Part shown: positions 10,830 to 21,142 of the stretch, in pieces | Numbering within the stretch: position 1 is the stretch's first letter | Layout: every line of letters starts with the position of its first letter | Source: Glyphotaelius pellucidus | Lineage: Eukaryota > Arthropoda > Insecta > Trichoptera > Limnephilidae | Length of the DNA: 64,000 nt | Reading direction: 5' to 3' | NCBI GenBank assembly: GCA_936435175.1 | Contig: OW386553.1 | Location: 33,087,268 to 33,151,267, forward strand | Program-made: the position numbers and the translations under genes | Notes under the pieces: generated by a model | Database searches by the model: none | Told to the model about the DNA's origin: nothing | What the model saw: only the letters and a program-made list of their open reading frames with translations

Positions 10830-12130
10830 GGTTAAGCTTTGAGCTTTAAGCTTTGAGATTCAAGCTTTGCGCTTTAAAATTTTTGAAGGTTCAGCTTTGA
10901 GCTTTAAAAATTTTAAAGCGCAAAGCTTGAATCTCAAAGCTTAAAGGGTTAAGCTTTGAGCTTTAACCTTAAGCTTTGAGCTTTAAGCTTTGAGCTTCAA
11001 AGTTTGATATTTAAGCTTTGAGCTTCAAGTTTTGAGCTTTAAGCTTTGTGATTTAAGCCTTGAACTTTAAGCTTTGGGCTTCGAGCTTTGAGATTTAAGC
11101 TTTGAATTTAAGTTTTGAGCTTTAAGCATTGAGATTAAAGCTTTGAGCTTCAAGCTTTGAGCTTAAAACTTTGAGCTTTAAGCTTTGAGCCATAAGCTTT
11201 GAGCACTATGCTTGAGCTTTAAGTTTAGAGCTTTAAGCGTAGAGATCAAAGCCTTCAGCTTAAAGCTTTGAGTTTTAAGTTTTGTGATTAAAGCTTTGAG
11301 CTTAAAGCTTTGAGCTTAAAGCTTTGAGCTTAAAGCTTTGAACTTAAAGCTTTGAGCTTAAAGTTTTGAGCTTAAAGCTTTGAGATTTAAGCTTTGAACT
11401 TTAAGTTTTGAGCTTTAAGCTTTGAGCTTCAAGCTTTGAGCTTTGAGCTTTAAGCTTTGAGCTTTTAGCTTTAAGTTTTGAGCTTTAAGCTTTAAGTTTT
11501 GTGATTAAAGCCTTGAGCTTAAAGCTTTGAGCTCAAAGCTTTGAGATTTAAGCTTTGAGCTTTAAGTTTTGAGCTTCAAGCTTTGAGCTTTGAGCTTTTA
11601 GCTTTAAGCTTTGACTTTAAGATTAAAGCCTTGAGTTTCAAGCTTTGAGCTTTCAGCTTAAAGCTTTGAGTTTTAAGCTTTAAGCTTTTAGCATTAAGCC
11701 TTGTGCTTTGCGCAAAGCTCAAAGCTTAAAGCTCAAAGCTTAAAGCCGAAACATAACGCTCAAACATTAAACTTAAAGCTTAAAGCTCAATCTTAAAGCT
11801 CAAGCTTTAAGCAAGGTTCAAACTTTAAAGGCCAAAGTTTAAGCTTAATAGCAAAGCTCTAAACTTAAGTTCAAAGCTTAAAACTCAAGGCACAAAGCTT
11901 AAAAATAAAGCTCAAAGCTCAAAGTCAAAGCTCAGTACACAAATCTCAAAGCACAAAGCTTAAAGCTCAAAGCTCAAAGCTTAAAGTTAAAGCTCAAAAC
12001 ACAAATCTCAAAGCACACAGCTCAATACTTAAAATTCAATATCAAATCTTAAAGTTCAAAGCTTAAAGCTCAAAATCAAAGCTCAAAGCTTAAAGTTCAA
12101 AGCTTAAAGCTAAAACTCAAAGCACAAAGC
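10830..12130. repeat. AAGCTTT/GAGCTTT satellite with a strand switch
   Basis: About 1.3 kb consists almost wholly of a degenerate 7-mer, (A/G)AGCTTT, often alternating as AAGCTTTGAGCTTT. From 10830 to about 11711 the top strand carries GAGCTTT. From about 11712 to 12130 it carries AAAGCTC. The switch is at the palindrome CTTTGCGCAAAG (11706-11717). A smaller inversion inside the first half (about 10844-10884 with 10905-10945) forms a nearly perfect hairpin. Many AAGCTT sites result. There is no coding capacity. Confidence 0.95.
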
Positions 12131-12132
12131 AC

Positions 12133-12485
12133 GGCTTGCGTTGCAACGCAAAGAAATCAATTGATTCTCCGTGAATATCCTTTCCCGTGCGTCCCCGTTC
12201 ACCTCCCGAGTCTCCTTCCCCTTTCGCGTTTCCCTTCTACCTTCCCCGCCTTCCCATCCCTCGTTTTCCCACCCACGTATCCCACCTCCCCCTCCCCCCT
12301 GCCTTTCCTCCTTGCCGCTAAAATATATGTAATAAGCACATTTTCATTAATTCAAATTTAATAACTTGCCTTTATCCTTTGCGGGCGTGCGCACAACAAA
12401 TCACCAAAGTTTCATCGCAATCGGATGAACGGTATGGCAGCGCATAAAATACGAACAAACAAATTTTAATTTTTATATATAAGAT
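12133..12485 (-). mobile_element. Helitron fragment
   Basis: GGCTTGCGTTGCAACGC, a CCTTTCCCGTGCGTCCCC pyrimidine tract, GCCGCTAAAATATATG and CATCGCAATCGGATGAACGG follow the Helitron subfamily B order. The element abuts the end of the AAGCTTT satellite, and its right end is TATATAAGATAGG-like. Confidence 0.55.
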
Positions 12486-12954
12486 AGGAAAGATTTGATT
12501 GTTTGTTGGTGTCCTCCCGTACCCCAATGACGCTTACATCGTATAATACTTACAATTTTAAACTCGTGATATCATTCAAATGGGATGTCTGAATTGAATA
12601 ATTCAAAAAGTAATATAAAGGCATTGAAACAGTCTCGAATATAAAATAATTTATTTTGATAAAAATTAATACGAAGATACAAATAAAGAGTCTTTTCTGG
12701 CGGCGGCATTTCAATTAAATTTTTAAAATAAAAGAACACTTATTGTGGCATAACTATAATAGTTAGACATATGCTGTCGCGACACTTTTTGTAGATAATG
12801 ATGTGTTCTGCAAAGTCGTAGTACATTATTTTATTCTATCATCAATGGTTTTCGCAGCGCACGTGATGTAAAGAATATTTTAGGTAATTTTTTTACACCT
12901 TGGGTTACATTATTGGAGTTTTAGTAAGGATCGCTAATTTTTTTTTAAATTATA
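12486..12954. other. Intronic AT-rich sequence
   Basis: Nothing recognised. Confidence 0.4.
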
Positions 12955-13143
12955 ATATAGCCTATGTTACCCGGGAATAGTGTAGCTTCCCAACAGTGAA
13001 AGAATTTTTCAAATCGGTTCAGTAGTTTCGGAGCCTATTCGATGCAAACAAACAAACAAACAAACAAACAAACAAACAAACAAACAAACAAACAAACAAA
13101 CAAACAAACAATCAAATCCTTCCTCTTTATAATATTAGTATAG
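12955..13143 (-). mobile_element. Helitron 5' end with (CAAA)n array
   Basis: The minus strand starts TCTATACTAATATTATAAAG at 13143, the Helitron 5' end. It passes into a (TTTG)n microsatellite at about 13046-13110, then CCGAAACTACTGAACCGAT and GGAAGCTACACTATTCCCGG. The 3' part is missing. Confidence 0.7.
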
Positions 13144-13202
13144 ACAGGTCATTACTTATGTTTATTATCTATGTTTTTCACTTTGAACAAACTGAATTGA
13201 AG

Positions 13203-13440
13203 GTATGTTTTTAGGTTTTCACGGCCAAAAAGTATTTTTGTTATTGTTTTTGGGGTGTTATGCCGTGTTTCGCTACCTCCTTCTTTAGCCAACGTTTCGG
13301 ACAGCGTTACAGTGTCCATCATCAGGGCAGATGACTCATCTGCCCTGATGATGGACACTGTAACGCTGTCCGAAACGTTGGCTAAAGAAGGAGGTAGCGA
13401 AACACGGCATAACACCCCAAAAACAATAACAAAAAAAAAA
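13203..13440. mobile_element. Fold-back element with hammerhead ribozyme, Penelope/retrozyme type
   Basis: 13235-13435 is a perfect 201-nt palindrome (100-nt arms, one central base). The element is bounded by a 12-bp direct repeat ACTGAATTGAAG at 13191-13202 and 13441-13452. Each arm holds a hammerhead core. On the + strand: CTGATGA at 13345-13351, stem II GGACA/TGTCC with a bulged U, GAA at 13372-13374, self-complementary stem III ACGT, predicted cleavage after U13379, and stem I GCC/GGC. The mirror copy is on the minus strand. Minimal type I hammerheads without a stem III loop are known from Penelope-like elements and retrozymes. No RT is encoded. The two overlapping frames here are mirror images of one sequence, not genes. 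Confidence 0.85.
13345..13383 (+). ncRNA. Hammerhead ribozyme core (right arm)
   Basis: CUGAUGA, then U, stem II GGACA with loop and UGUCC, then GAA, ACGU (stem III, self-complementary), U17 and GGC. The GGC pairs with the GCC just before CUGAUGA (13342-13344). All catalytic core bases are present. With a stem III of two pairs and no loop, the motif should act best as a dimer. An identical copy on the minus strand occupies the mirrored position about 13287-13325. Confidence 0.8.
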
Positions 13441-13579
13441 ACTGAATTGAAGTTGAACAATCTTTGTAATTGAACATTAACGTCCATAATTGTTGTGATT
13501 ACTACAACATTGTGATTACTAATTAATTGCTGCTTTATTGCGGCTAAACGGGATTGTACTTTCAAGAACAATAAGAACT

Positions 13580-13895
13580 TAATTATATTTACCTAATGGA
13601 ATTACTTAACATAACTGATTTGACATCAAGGATCATAAAAAGTGATTTAGTTTCTCTTTTCAACATATCGAATGGCAGACTGGACGCCCTCGATTTGAAT
13701 TTTATTAATTTGCGAGTACCTACTAGCGAAACTCGGTCGAATGCATTATATTCTGACACCAATTCCGCTAATAATTATTTTATAAACTCTCTTATACAAA
13801 TACTCCATTTACTCGGTAATAAATATACCTCAATCGACATTTATCACCAATCGGTGTCTAAATTCAAACTCGGCGTATTAGAACATTTAAAATAA
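13580..13895 (+). mobile_element. LINE ORF2 C-terminal fragment
   Basis: The open frame from 13596 to the stop at 13895 reads LNITDLTSRIIKSDLVSLFN, LDALDLNFINLRVPTSETRS, NSANNYFINSLIQILHLLGN and ends VSKFKLGVLEHLK. The F-RVP-x-S-x-TRS...N-x-x-INSLIQ-x-L-x-LLGN pattern is the usual end of insect CR1/R1-type LINE ORF2 proteins. Sequence up to about 14757, including GCCTTCAAGGCTCC, is probably its 3' UTR. It is 5'-truncated. Confidence 0.6.
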
Positions 13896-14840
13896 AGCCA
13901 TAAATATCAATCAATTGCACCTTTATCAAAATATTAATTATCGCAAAACATCTACTATATGTGAATAATAAAGGCAGCTAATTAAGAACCAAATTAACAA
14001 CAATCCTCTCGTATTTATTGTTATAAATATAATAACTAACTTACATTAATGACTTATATTTCTATTTAAATCTTGGTGCCCTTGCAATAATCATACATTA
14101 TTGATTAAACTAAAATCGATGGTCTCTTCATGATCGATACATTAATAACAAAATTTAATACTTTGTAGACAAAGGTTACCTAAGTACTTACTCTCTCTCT
14201 TTTGTACTAATATTATCTTGTTCTTTTTGTACCATTATTTGTACTTTTTTACTTTATTACTATCACATTATAAACTTGTTGAACTCACTTGTATAACTTT
14301 TCATGATAATGCAACTCATGTATTTTTTGTTTATGTTTTCTATATGTAGGTACTATTTATCGCTCTGTTAATTTTGCTGAATTCTTTAAAAACTTGCTTT
14401 CAAACAATATATTCATGATCAAGTTAATAATAAAATCAACATAGTAACTACCTACACATTCCTAATAACTACTTTTAAAGTACCTTAAGCACTCTTTTGA
14501 TTTACCATTATTATACTTTGTAAACTTATTAACTCCTTTGTACAATTTTCATGATAACGAAACTACATACCTACATATTAAACCTGCTTGTATCCTTCAT
14601 GTACAGTTTATAATGTTATAATATGCTTCATGCTTACAATTAAACTCCTGAATAACATGTGTATCTTTAATAATGTGAAACTGTAAAAGCCTTCAAGGCT
14701 CCATCACTATATTACAAGTGTATGTCCATGTAGACATGCGAAAATATACGTTTTATTTTTTTACGATTTTGTTGTGCTCATTTTTTCGATGATATTCCAC
14801 CTTCGACAGTCCAAATGAACTCATAGTTTAAATCTGCCGA
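13896..14840. other. Intron, probably LINE 3' UTR then unique
   Basis: AT-rich, with repeated TACTAATATTATCTTG / TACCATTATT-like phrases but no frame. It ends in the acceptor of the third visible receptor exon. Confidence 0.35.
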
Positions 14841-14843
14841 CAG

Positions 14844-15051
14844 GTTGCAATATTCCACGTGGAGCGGCATCCCAACGTGACGTGGTACGAGCAGTGCGTG
14901 GCGCTCCACGCCTTCAGCAACCCCACGCACGAGCTGGCCTACTCGCTGCTGAACCTGGCGCTCATGTACGCTGCGCCGCTGGTGGCCATCCTTTTCTGCT
15001 ACGCGTCCATCCTTAGGGAGATCATCAGGAGGTCGAGGGACTCCCTGGACG
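14844..15051 (+). CDS. AKHR: AKH/ACP-type receptor exon: ECL2, TM5, start of ICL3
   Basis: The acceptor is CGACAG at 14838-14843. The exon begins VAIFHVERHPNVTWYEQC. This is extracellular loop 2 with an N-V-T glycosylation sequon and the Cys that pairs with the TM3 Cys. TM5 follows (YSLLNLALMYAAPLVAILF), then CYASILREIIRRSRDSLD, the start of intracellular loop 3. Length is 208 nt, ending in phase 1 at GACG|GTAAGG. HP-N-V-TWYEQCV is characteristic of AKH receptors. The exon is strongly GC-rich (for example GTGGCGCTCCACGCC), unlike the surrounding intron. Confidence 0.92.
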
Positions 15052-15118
15052 GTAAGGCGCGACAGCTAATACATTAAAATATACTTCTTTAGTGCTTCTT
15101 TTTACCATCCATTTTTGA

Positions 15119-15515
15119 CGGCCAGCGTGGTCTAGCGGTAAGGCTCTTGACTCGCAATCTGAAGGTCGCAAGATCGAATCCCGGCGTTGGAAATATATTT
15201 TATTTGATTCATTTGTGGTATTTCACAGTTAAATCATTTAAAATACTACGTGGTATATTTGCGGCACGTTCCAGAGTGGAAGATATTCTCAGTATCGCCC
15301 TGGTGTAAAACCACCATTGAAATGATTTTAGCCGTGTTTGGTGACCAGATCTGAATAGCCATGGCTTCCCCATATTCTTCTTCCCTATCTCCTTCCCCTC
15401 CCCATTACCTTCAGCCTCACAACATACCCCAATTGGAAATGCCATAGTCTTACTGGCTCCAGATGGGGGCAGCTGGGACCCTTGTGAGGTATTCACATAA
15501 AAAAATATGTTGTAA
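15119..15515 (+). mobile_element. SINE-1, full-length tRNA-derived SINE
   Basis: The tRNA-related head has an A box (TGGTCTAGCGG) and a B box (GATCGAATCCC) with spacing expected for RNA polymerase III. The body contains GGCACGTTCCAGAGTGG, TCAGTATCGCCCTGGTGTAA, TTTGGTGACCAGATCTGAAT and CCTTCAGCCTCACAACATA. The tail is ACTGGCTCCAGATGGG, CTTGTGAGGTATTCACAT and A7. It is non-coding and mobilised in trans by a LINE. It starts about 70 bp downstream of the receptor exon donor at 15052. Confidence 0.88.
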
Positions 15516-15617
15516 CTATGCCAAATACGCCAATTTTAATGGCCGTGTAAGAGCCACTTGGACTTGGCATACCGATCCAAATATATACCTATCGAACATT
15601 CAGTCAAAACGGTTTTA

Positions 15618-15702
15618 AAAAGCCTCACAACATGGCCCTTGGGGGTGGCCCCAGACTGTTAGAAGTAGTTGGGACTCTTGTGCGGTATCCACATAATTTT
15701 TG
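15618..15702 (+). mobile_element. SINE-1 3' fragment
   Basis: GCCTCACAACATGGCCC, CCAGACTGTTAGAAG and GTTGGGACTCTTGTGCGG match only the 3' end of SINE-1. Confidence 0.55.
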
Positions 15703-16310
15703 TTTTAAAACCCCACCCTGATTATAACCGTCCAATACTTTTTGATTTTTAAATGTTTTGTTGAATAAAAAAGTCTCCAGAGACCAAAATGTCTCTGAAA
15801 TAAGTTAAATATACGTTTTGTTATATTATTATTATTAATTTTCACCACGAATTGTCAGTATCAAGAATAGAAACATTATGTAACATTCATCTTGTAATCT
15901 CTGCAAACTATCACAATAATTAATAATTGTGCAAGATAAAATTAATGAACATTTACATTAATTCTGCGTAGCGCTCTGGCGTCATAGAAAGTCACCCTCT
16001 ACGCCACTCCGTCGCTACGACGTGTGTAGCTATCAGCAATTATCTGTTCGTCTGGATTCGGCTTTTTAACGTTATTTTCCATCGCGTCACTTTCGATGAG
16101 TGGAAAAATTGATCATTATTTTGTAAGACAATTAAGAACTGACATAAAAACGTGTTCGGTAGCATTTTGTTGGGGATATTTGACTATTAGAGCGAGTTGT
16201 TGAACGATTCATCAAATTTCAATGTTAAAATTCAAGATCTGATCATATGATTAAACGTCAAGTTCTGATCTATTCAAATTCTGTAATTTTTTTATTTGTT
16301 TGAAACTTTT
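15703..16310. other. Intronic sequence
   Basis: Nothing recognised. A moderately GC-rich patch lies at 15965-16030. Confidence 0.35.
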
Positions 16311-16314
16311 TTGG

Positions 16315-16866
16315 AAGAGGTCAAAAGATGTCGGAGCGGTTCAAAGAACGGAAACGAAAGGTTCAATGAAAGTGATAAAATCGAAAGACGGAAGAATGTT
16401 GACGAATGAGGAAGAAATAAAAGAGAGATGCTGAAATATTTTGAGGAAGTCTTCGAATGCAACCCGGGTGACAGTGAGTCCAGTGGCGAATCAGGTATGA
16501 ACGATGACGGAGTGAATATTATCAAAATCAGCATTTATGTAAAAAATAAAAAATAAAACGATTAAATGCATGAATAATGGTAAGGCTGTTGGTTTCGACA
16601 ATATTGCTGCCGAATACTTTAAAGGAGATAGCCATATTATTCTCACATGGTTGTGCAAACTTTTTAACCAGTGTTTAGAGGAGGGTTACACGCCATTAGA
16701 TTGGAGAAGGGCTGTAATCGTCCCGTTATACAAAGGTAAAGGGTCACGTATGAAACGTGGGAATCATAGGGCTAGTAGCCTGCTAAGTTCAGTCGGCAAG
16801 CTATACGGAAGAATATTGATTGAAAGGGTAAGAATGGAAGCAAAGGATAAAATACGGGATGTGTAA
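16315..16866 (+). mobile_element. LINE fragment, N-terminal part of RT
   Basis: 16570-16866 reads NNGKAVGFDNIAAEYFK, then WLCKLFNQCLEEGYTPLDWR, RAVIVPLYKGKGSRMKRGNH and LLSSVGKLYGRILIERVR. This is the start of a non-LTR reverse transcriptase domain (GKA-x-G-x-D, W-x-x-A-x-I-x-P-x-YKGKG, LLS-x-x-GK). Just upstream, in broken frames, MLKYFEEVFEC and similar words belong to the linker before RT. The catalytic FADD region is absent and there is an early stop. It is a dead fragment. Confidence 0.7.
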
Positions 16867-16984
16867 GGTGCTTTAAAAATCTGGGTTCAGGTAAAAGAGG
16901 CACAAAATTTTGTGTCACATGTTTTGATTCTGGTCTTTCTCCGTGGACATTATATGGGTAGCTTTCTTCTTCACCGGAATGAGG

Positions 16985-17418
16985 TATAAATTTATAACTT
17001 TACATAAAATAATTTCCCTCGGGGCCTACGTCACTTTTATAGATGCTGTGTGGACGGTCTTCTTAAAGAAAGGAAGGAGAGGAAGTTCTGGGAAGAAAAA
17101 AGTTATTAGGGCTGGATAGAGATATAGGGGGCTGTGAGTACGGGAATGACATGTGTATTAATCCATCCCTCCACAACAAAGCAAGGTGATGGGTCAAGAG
17201 AGTCCGGCTAGAGAGGTCGATGGATCTCCCACAGCCGGCCTCTCCCGATGCAGCCCGTCACACAACTGGTGGGAAGGCACATCCGTCGCCAAGATCCGAA
17301 CAAACTGTACCCTATGAACACAAGATTAGCGAATCCCTTGGAGTGAACCAAAGCTGAGGTGTTATTATAAAAAAAGCTCCCGCAGCGGCGATACCTATAC
17401 CCGCCTCCCAATTTTTTG
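16985..17418 (-). mobile_element. SINE-L, long copy
   Basis: The minus strand ends with the LINE-X-like segment (TCCACACAGCATCTATAAAAG). Its 5' end is TTGGGAGGCGGGTATAGG. The middle holds GGCTGTGGGAGATCC, GGACTCTCTTGACCCATC and GGATGGATTAATACAC, blocks also present in the copy at 36185-36650. Confidence 0.6.
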
Positions 17419-18129
17419 TCTTCATTGAGTTTTGATCCATTTATCGGCTGCGAGTTGGTAAACTTGTCAATTTACCAGGAGGTAAATGTACTTTAAATAA
17501 AACAACTAAAAAATTAATAATTTCAAACAGAATTGCAAAAAGGTTGAGATAATCATGGTTTGGTACATTTTAAAAAATAGTGTATCAGTTAACGTGTTTC
17601 AATATTTTGGCTTACCAAAGTTTTCTCAATATGTTTTAGAAATTTGTAAAGATGAAGGAACGAAGGCACGTAATAATTAAAACAAAACTATGTGAATTTA
17701 TAAACCGAATAAAATATAGCTGGGAATAGGTACCCCTGAAACTTCCTTCAGAATAAAATCGTCATATTATTTTAACGATATCTGTTTCTAAGTGCCCAAT
17801 AAAAAGAATCCCTCTTTAACGGCGTCGTAAGGACCTCCATAATAGCGACCAATTTCTTGTAAAAGGTTTATCAAATCCAAATTTCAGTTGAGAATACTCA
17901 ATAAAATCTGAAAAGTAACTTCATTGCCGTAACATACTTGTAATTCGGTTTCCTGTCAATTGTTCTTCGCTAAATACCGTATAAATCATTATAAACATCT
18001 TAAGAGATACGATTAATATCAAATTATCGCCTCATTTGCTTTGTGGACATTTGCACAAACAATTCTACAATGTAGAGATGGGTGAGTTCAGCATTTTGCC
18101 GGAGGCCTCCGAGGCGAGCTTCCTTATAA
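17419..18129. other. Intronic AT-rich sequence
   Basis: Nothing recognised. Confidence 0.4.
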
Positions 18130-18700
18130 AATAATTCGAGTTTTAGGAGCAGCTCTTCTTCCAAACAGATATGCTTGGTGTAACTCTAAGTGACCAGCTC
18201 AGATATGGGGGCTCCATCGAAGCCAAAGTAAAGTTAGCATCTCAAAAACTGGGCGTACTGTACAGGGCCCGCAGATACTTTAACATTACACAACTGCTAA
18301 CCCTGTACAAATCACAAGTGCGCCCCACAGTTGAATTTGGCAGCCACCTCTGGTCTGGAGTACCAAAATACCTGAAAAAACCCTTCGACTTAGTGCAGAA
18401 ACGGGCGGTCCTTTTGATAGATTCTCCCATCTTAATAGACGGATTGCAATCTTTAGAGCACATGGCTGGGAATGCTATCCTTATTCTACTGGTATTTAAT
18501 GGAAGATGCTCCGAGGAACCAGCATCATTGATCCCTTCGGCACCGGTGCATAGTCGGGAAACACGTCCAACGCGTACCCAACATATGTACACGGATGATA
18601 TGTACATATGTTGGGCACCGGCTCCGAGTTCCGGGTTTGGGTCCGAGTACTGGATTGAGTTCTCAGGGATTGTCAATTTGTATCTGGGAATAGTCGAAAA
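18130..18700 (+). mobile_element. LINE-X ORF2 C-terminal fragment
   Basis: A frame at 18171-18806 reads MLGVTLSDQLRYGGSIEAK, LGVLYRARRYFN, LTLYKSQVRPTVEFGSHLWS, KPFDLVQKRAVLLI and SLEHMAGNA, then NGRCSEEPASLIPSAP. The LY-x-SQVRP-x-x-E-x-x-SHLW-G-x-P motif followed by QKRA and CSEE-x-x-x-LIP is the post-RT region of a non-LTR retrotransposon. Other copies of this family (LINE-X here) are at 29500-29870, 33405-33770 and 57778-58090. From about 18545 the copy diverges, and a hairpin CCCAACATATGTAC / GTACATATGTTGGG interrupts it at about 18577-18615. Confidence 0.75.
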
Positions 18701-18965
18701 AGGGTTAGGAGTAGAATCCGCTTCCCGCAAAGAACCCGAATTCAAGAGCCCACTCCAGCTGAACCTGCACATGGCTAGTACTAATCTTTTGATTTTCATA
18801 AAGTGATAAAATATTTCTAAGCGATCCAATTTTCAAACAAAAATCACATGATTTTACATTGCTTAGTTGCATTACCTTAATATTCAAGATCTGTGAATGT
18901 CCTATTAAAGTTCTTTTATAATCCAAGTACCTTCTGTGCAACAACCGGCCCATGATAATAGTAAT

Positions 18966-19860
18966 ACGAGGGTCAGTCAAAAAGTAATGCCTCCTATTTT
19001 TTTTTACTTAAATAAAGTTAATTAAGTGAAAATTTTGAATTTGGTGCTATTTCTCAAACCTTTTTCTACAATCTACTGCAATAATGACTTTTTGCATAAA
19101 CAGGTGGCAACACTGCAGTCGCTTGCAAAATGGCCGACATCGATGTTCATTAGACAGCGTTCTGTGATTGATTCTTGCCTGTAGAAGGTGAAACGCCCAT
19201 TCGCATTCACGAAAGACTGAAAAATATGTACCATGATGCAACAGTGGATGTCAACACTGTTAGATGGTGGGTTCGTTGCTGTAACAATGCTGAAAGACAA
19301 ATACAGCTGGCTGACAAAAAGCGGAACGCGCAGGCCGTTGATTGCAGTGACTGCACGCGAGTTGATGACATCATTCATGTTGACTCCAGATGTCGCAATC
19401 TCTCCCTCAGTAAAGTCAGTTTGATGACGATTATTCGACAACTGATTATTCAACAAAAGTTTATGGAAGGTGGGTTAACCGGTCAAGAAAGAAAAGCCAA
19501 GAAAGTTAATGGGTCAGAATAAAGAAACAACTAGAACAATAGCCTCACAACACTTGCAGCTCTTAGTTTATGGAAAAAATTGTGGCCGGAGACGAAATAT
19601 GGATTCATTTTTTTAAACCTGAATCAAAGAGGCAGTCAATGGAATAACTTCACACAAACTCACCATGGACAAAAAGTTCAAAACTGTGTGATCGGCGGGG
19701 AAGTTATGGCGATGGTGTTCTGGGTGTGATCTTGCTTTTTACAACACTGTGATACATGCCCTTGTTAAAAGATGGACCAAAGCTGTGGAAACAGACTGAT
19801 ATATTGAAAAGTAACGAATTAATCGTCAATAGTGTGGTTTTCAACCCATGTAATTTCAAC
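18966..19860 (+). mobile_element. Decayed mariner-like transposon
   Basis: After a TA the sequence CGAGGGTCAGTCAAAAAGTA is a mariner-type terminal repeat. Transposase remains follow in broken frames: PVEGETPIRIHERLKNMYHD, VDVNTVRWWVRCC, LADKKRNAQ, then around 19586-19680 GDEIWIHF-like, ESKRQSMEW and SPWTKSSKL-like words, and near 19690 GGEVMAMVFW. These match the helix-turn-helix and first part of the DD34D domain. Several stops and frameshifts, and no recognisable right terminal repeat, mark it as dead. Confidence 0.7.
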
Positions 19861-20179
19861 TTTAATAAAAATTTCACAGAACTTAAAATTTGACTAATTA
19901 TTGTTCAAATTCTGTGAAACAACTCGTCCTTATATTAAATTAAGGCAGCTGATCGTCGATTTTAATACCGATTTCTTAATACTTGTTATAATAATTTGGT
20001 TGCCAGAAAGCCGATCACCAATACCAAATGTTGTAAAGTAAAACAAGTCTTCAACACGCCTGATTTGTTTTAAAAGTCTTACGAAAGTTTCTTTTGTTTC
20101 GTGTACTTTATTGAAATTCAAAGTTCGAACTTTTAACTGTAATCCTTTTCAAGAAAACGGGTTTGTCTTTATTTAACTT

Positions 20180-20735
20180 CAGTACCACGGTTTACAACAC
20201 CACTTCGAGATTGTTAACTTGTTTATTAAAATTATTAACTTGTTTATTAAAAATATTCGTGAAATGTTGATTTTTAATGTGAATACTGATGGACGATCCA
20301 TTGTTAACAGATCGATTGCCATCTCTGATGCACAGACGCAATGTGAAAAATACATAATTGAATTACAGATAATACCAAACAAGGTAATCAAAAAACTATT
20401 TCACTACTAAGTCCAGAACATCCACAAAAGAATTATACATGGAAACAAAACTATTAACATTAATAAAACTATATGAATACAATACATGTCTCCTTATATG
20501 CAAAATAAACAATAAACTCGTACAAACAAACATAAAATTCACTAAACGTCCCAAGTACACAAACACTTTACACGACAACACGATAACATGCATTAAAACA
20601 GCATCCACACTTACTACGGTAAACAATCCATTGGTTACGAGGGGGGTCACTTATATAATTTCCTTTCAAATGACATTGAAAGCGAAGAAAAGCCGGGTAA
20701 ATTTAAAAATTCATGAAAAACAAAATAATTAAAAA
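20180..20735 (+). mobile_element. Possible decayed LINE C-terminus
   Basis: In 20439-20732 LIKLYEYNTCLLICKINNKL, LHDNTITCIKTA, NNPLVTRGVTYI and F-x-M-LKAK recall the end of CR1/R1-type ORF2 proteins (EYN-x-x-x-x-x-KI-x-NKL ... NPL-x-RG-x-x-Y). There is no catalytic motif and the resemblance is weak. The frame at 20219-20407 is not recognised. Confidence 0.35.
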
Positions 20736-21130
20736 TAATAGCGCCGTATTGTAATTTTTAGTTTAGTTCAAAGTGTTTAATTATTTCTAATTAAATGAGT
20801 GAAAATGTAATTTACTTTTTACAGGAATAAAAAAATTAAACAAAAATGTAGGCGTGCTGAGTTTGTTCTAAAAGTATTGTAATGGAGCCTGCTCTAAGGA
20901 GCTAGCAGTATTGATTCATTAATTAATATCCAACTTATCTTGATAATGTTTTGTTGTGAAACCGCAGTTTGATAACAGCCATCAAGCGTAATAATAATTA
21001 CATTTAAAAACTTGTTTATAAACAAACTATTTTTATAAATTAAATTATTATATTATTGAAGGTAAAAAAAATGATTATTTTTAAAATGAATTTTTACTAA
21101 TCTAATTTGTTAACAATAAATTATTCAATT
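20736..21130. other. Intronic AT-rich sequence
   Basis: Nothing recognised. Confidence 0.4.
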
Positions 21131-21142
21131 TGGTCGGGGATT

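Noticed and set aside
10830..12130. CRISPR-like array
   Set aside because: The repeat is a continuous 7-bp degenerate satellite with no spacers, in a eukaryotic intron.
13152..13571. Two overlapping open frames over the palindrome, on opposite strands
   Set aside because: They translate the two arms of one perfect inverted repeat, so the similar proteins are mirror artefacts of the ribozyme element.
18577..18615. Hairpin in LINE-X as a regulatory element
   Set aside because: The related copy at 57778-58095 diverges at this point, so the hairpin is private to one dead copy.
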